Shown here one piece after another: positions 62,563 through 64,000 of a stretch of 64,000 bases of DNA. Origin of the DNA: Strigamia acuminata. Taxonomy: Eukaryota > Arthropoda > Chilopoda > Geophilomorpha > Linotaeniidae. Below the pieces are notes generated by a model. The model ran no database searches. It saw only the letters and a list, made by a program, of their open reading frames with translations, and was not told where the DNA came from. The stretch spans positions 62,567,369 to 62,631,368 of the forward strand of contig OX442314.1 in NCBI GenBank assembly GCA_949358305.1. Reading direction: 5' to 3'. Each line of letters begins with the position of its first letter. Position 1 is the first letter of the stretch. A program made the position numbers and the translations under genes.

Positions 62563-64000
62563 CTATTTGACTACAACAAAAATATGCTCACAGAGCTGAC
62601 ATAATCTGGGGCGCGGCAACCACTTTGTCATCAAATCCGCGATGTTCAATTCGCCAGGCACATGTTTAATACTAAACACGCCTTTTTCATACCAATCACG
62701 GAGAAAATGCAATTTAACATCTATATGTTTATTTGCACGGTTTTCGATCTTGTTTTTTGCATAGTTGATTGCCGGCATGCTATCGGCGTAGACGCAAGGG
62801 ACATTTCGGTTGAAACATAAGATGATATCAGCTTCGTACAAACGTTCAAGCCATATCACTTCTCTTACACCATCGACAACTGCGAGAAACTCGCTTTCCA
62901 TGATACTCAGTGAAGTCATGGATTGTTTTCGACAGTTCCATGAAATCGGAACCCCTCCTAAATAAACTATGTGGCCACCAAAACTTCTCCTACTGTCTTG
63001 GTCCAGAGCAAAAGACGCGTCGGTGTAAACCGTTAAATTGTTGTTTTTACAATTAGCTAAGTTGATAACATAATCGGGGGTATTCGCCAGATATCTCAAC
63101 ACTTGTATTAACATTTTAACATGCCTGTTAGAGTGGGTCTCATTGTATTGAGATAACACAATGACGCTGAAAAGGATATCTGGGCGCGTTCTGTTTGCGA
63201 TAAATAGTAAACTCCCTATTAGGGACCTGTATGGGAACGTTGAGTTTATTTGTTCACCTGGTTGTACTTTCTGTATCATGGTGCCAACCGTGACTGGGAT
63301 TTTAATCTTATGACACGGATCAATGTCATATTTCTCGACTAATTTCGCAATATAACTCTTTTGATGTACTAAAATGTCCCCATTTTTCCTCTCAAAATGA
63401 ATCCCTAATAGAAGAGTCACAGGTCCAAGGTTGACAATTTCAAAGCTCTCTTGAATCCACTCGATGATACATTGTTCAACGAAAGCATCACGACTGAACA
63501 AGACAATGTCGTCCACGTAAAATAAAAGGACGGCATCTGAGCCGTAATTGTATACGCAATTCAATCCTAAAACCGGAGTGAACCCTATTTCCAATAATCG
63601 TTCGTGGAGCTTGAAATACCACATCCTTCCGGACTGGTGAAGTCCGTACAAGGATTTGACCAGCCGCCAACATTTGTGCTGGTTTTCCTTGGTCCGGAAG
63701 CCCTTCGGGATATTGATGTATTGTGGCACATCAAGGTCTCCGTACAAGTACGCAGACTTGATGTCGAGATGTGTATCTCGCCAGCCTTGCAGAACCACAA
63801 GAGAACAAAAGAATATCAGTACGAGAACAAAATTGACCACTGGTGAAAATATCTCAGTGAAGTCAACTCCTTCTTTCTGCCCAAAACTTTGCGCAACTAA
63901 ACGTGCTCTCTAGCGTTTAATTGCCCCAGTGTAGTCACGCTTGATTTTATAAATCCATTTTGTTCCCAGTAAATTCATCCCCTCGGTTTTATCAACTTCC
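62563..64000 (-). pseudogene. pol: Copia-5 RT and RNase H, 5' part beyond the window, one nonsense codon
   Basis: The frame enters at the right edge in the RT front (LLGTKWIYKIKRDYTGAIKR), meets TAG at 63910-63912, and continues RARLVAQSFGQKEGVDFTEI, DIKSAYLYGDL, YGLHQSGRMW, the intact active site FYVDDIVLF, then RSLIGSLLFIANRTRPD and RNase H (VYTDASFALDQDSRRSFGGH, SIMESEFLAVVDG, NIADLMTKWLPRPR), ending at 62563. Gag and integrase are off the window. Apart from the single stop the enzyme is well preserved. Confidence 0.9.

Overview
This is eukaryotic, transposon-saturated DNA. Nearly every long reading frame belongs to an LTR retrotransposon, there is no prokaryotic operon structure, and elements sit inside elements. 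An arthropod is the most likely source (inference): there is a decayed sugar/trehalose-type transporter exon at 8468-8716, three tandem TTAGG-type units at 8996-9012, and copia elements primed by initiator tRNA-Met. Species cannot be named from the sequence. The labels Copia-1 to -5 and Gypsy-1 to -4 are mine.

Layout. 1-8467: Copia-1 (minus strand, runs off the left edge), split inside gag by Copia-2 (1064-6465), which has two 451-bp LTRs and a TCGTG target duplication. Copia-2 keeps one open 1073-codon frame but has lost reverse transcriptase and carries an MBD-like segment after integrase. Copia-1 itself abuts the transporter pseudogene. 8996-9815: non-LTR-type fragments carrying a 321-bp MITE whose empty site is visible elsewhere in the window. 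9947-22627: Gypsy-1, with 1001-bp LTRs, gag, pol with one nonsense codon, and a third ORF with two CxxCxGxG motifs. It interrupts a minus-strand spliced gene-like locus (9816-9946 and 22628-23470). 23430-29500: decayed pieces (Ulp1-like peptidase, gypsy integrase, non-LTR fragments, a solo copia LTR).

29510-36776: the 5' end of a second Gypsy-2 copy, then a 3.4-kb unit present twice in tandem. Each unit contains palindromic sequence and large arrays of a 21-bp repeat. 37164-52353: a nest of three elements. Gypsy-2 (minus) contains the 3' half of Copia-4 (plus), and Gypsy-3 (plus) sits in the Copia-4 LTR. Gypsy-3 has gag, pol and an ORF3 encoding an intact-looking Ulp1/C48 cysteine peptidase. 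A 1483-bp flank of Gypsy-3 is present twice, as if a solo-LTR allele and a full-length allele had been fused. 53018-61279: Gypsy-4, a relative of Gypsy-3 whose ORF3 is reduced to a stub without the peptidase. 62118-64000: the 3' half of Copia-5 (minus), running off the right edge.

How the genes work together. In each gypsy element gag comes first and pol is reached by an apparent -1 frameshift (CCCAAAG in Gypsy-1, GGGAAAC in Gypsy-4, a GGAAAAC variant in Gypsy-3). Pol supplies protease, RT, RNase H and integrase, and a third ORF follows. Near-identical LTR pairs show that Gypsy-1, -3 and -4 are recent. The copia elements share LTR and leader signals, including two leader hairpins conserved between Copia-1 and Copia-2. 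The RT-less Copia-2 therefore probably moved using a relative's enzymes.
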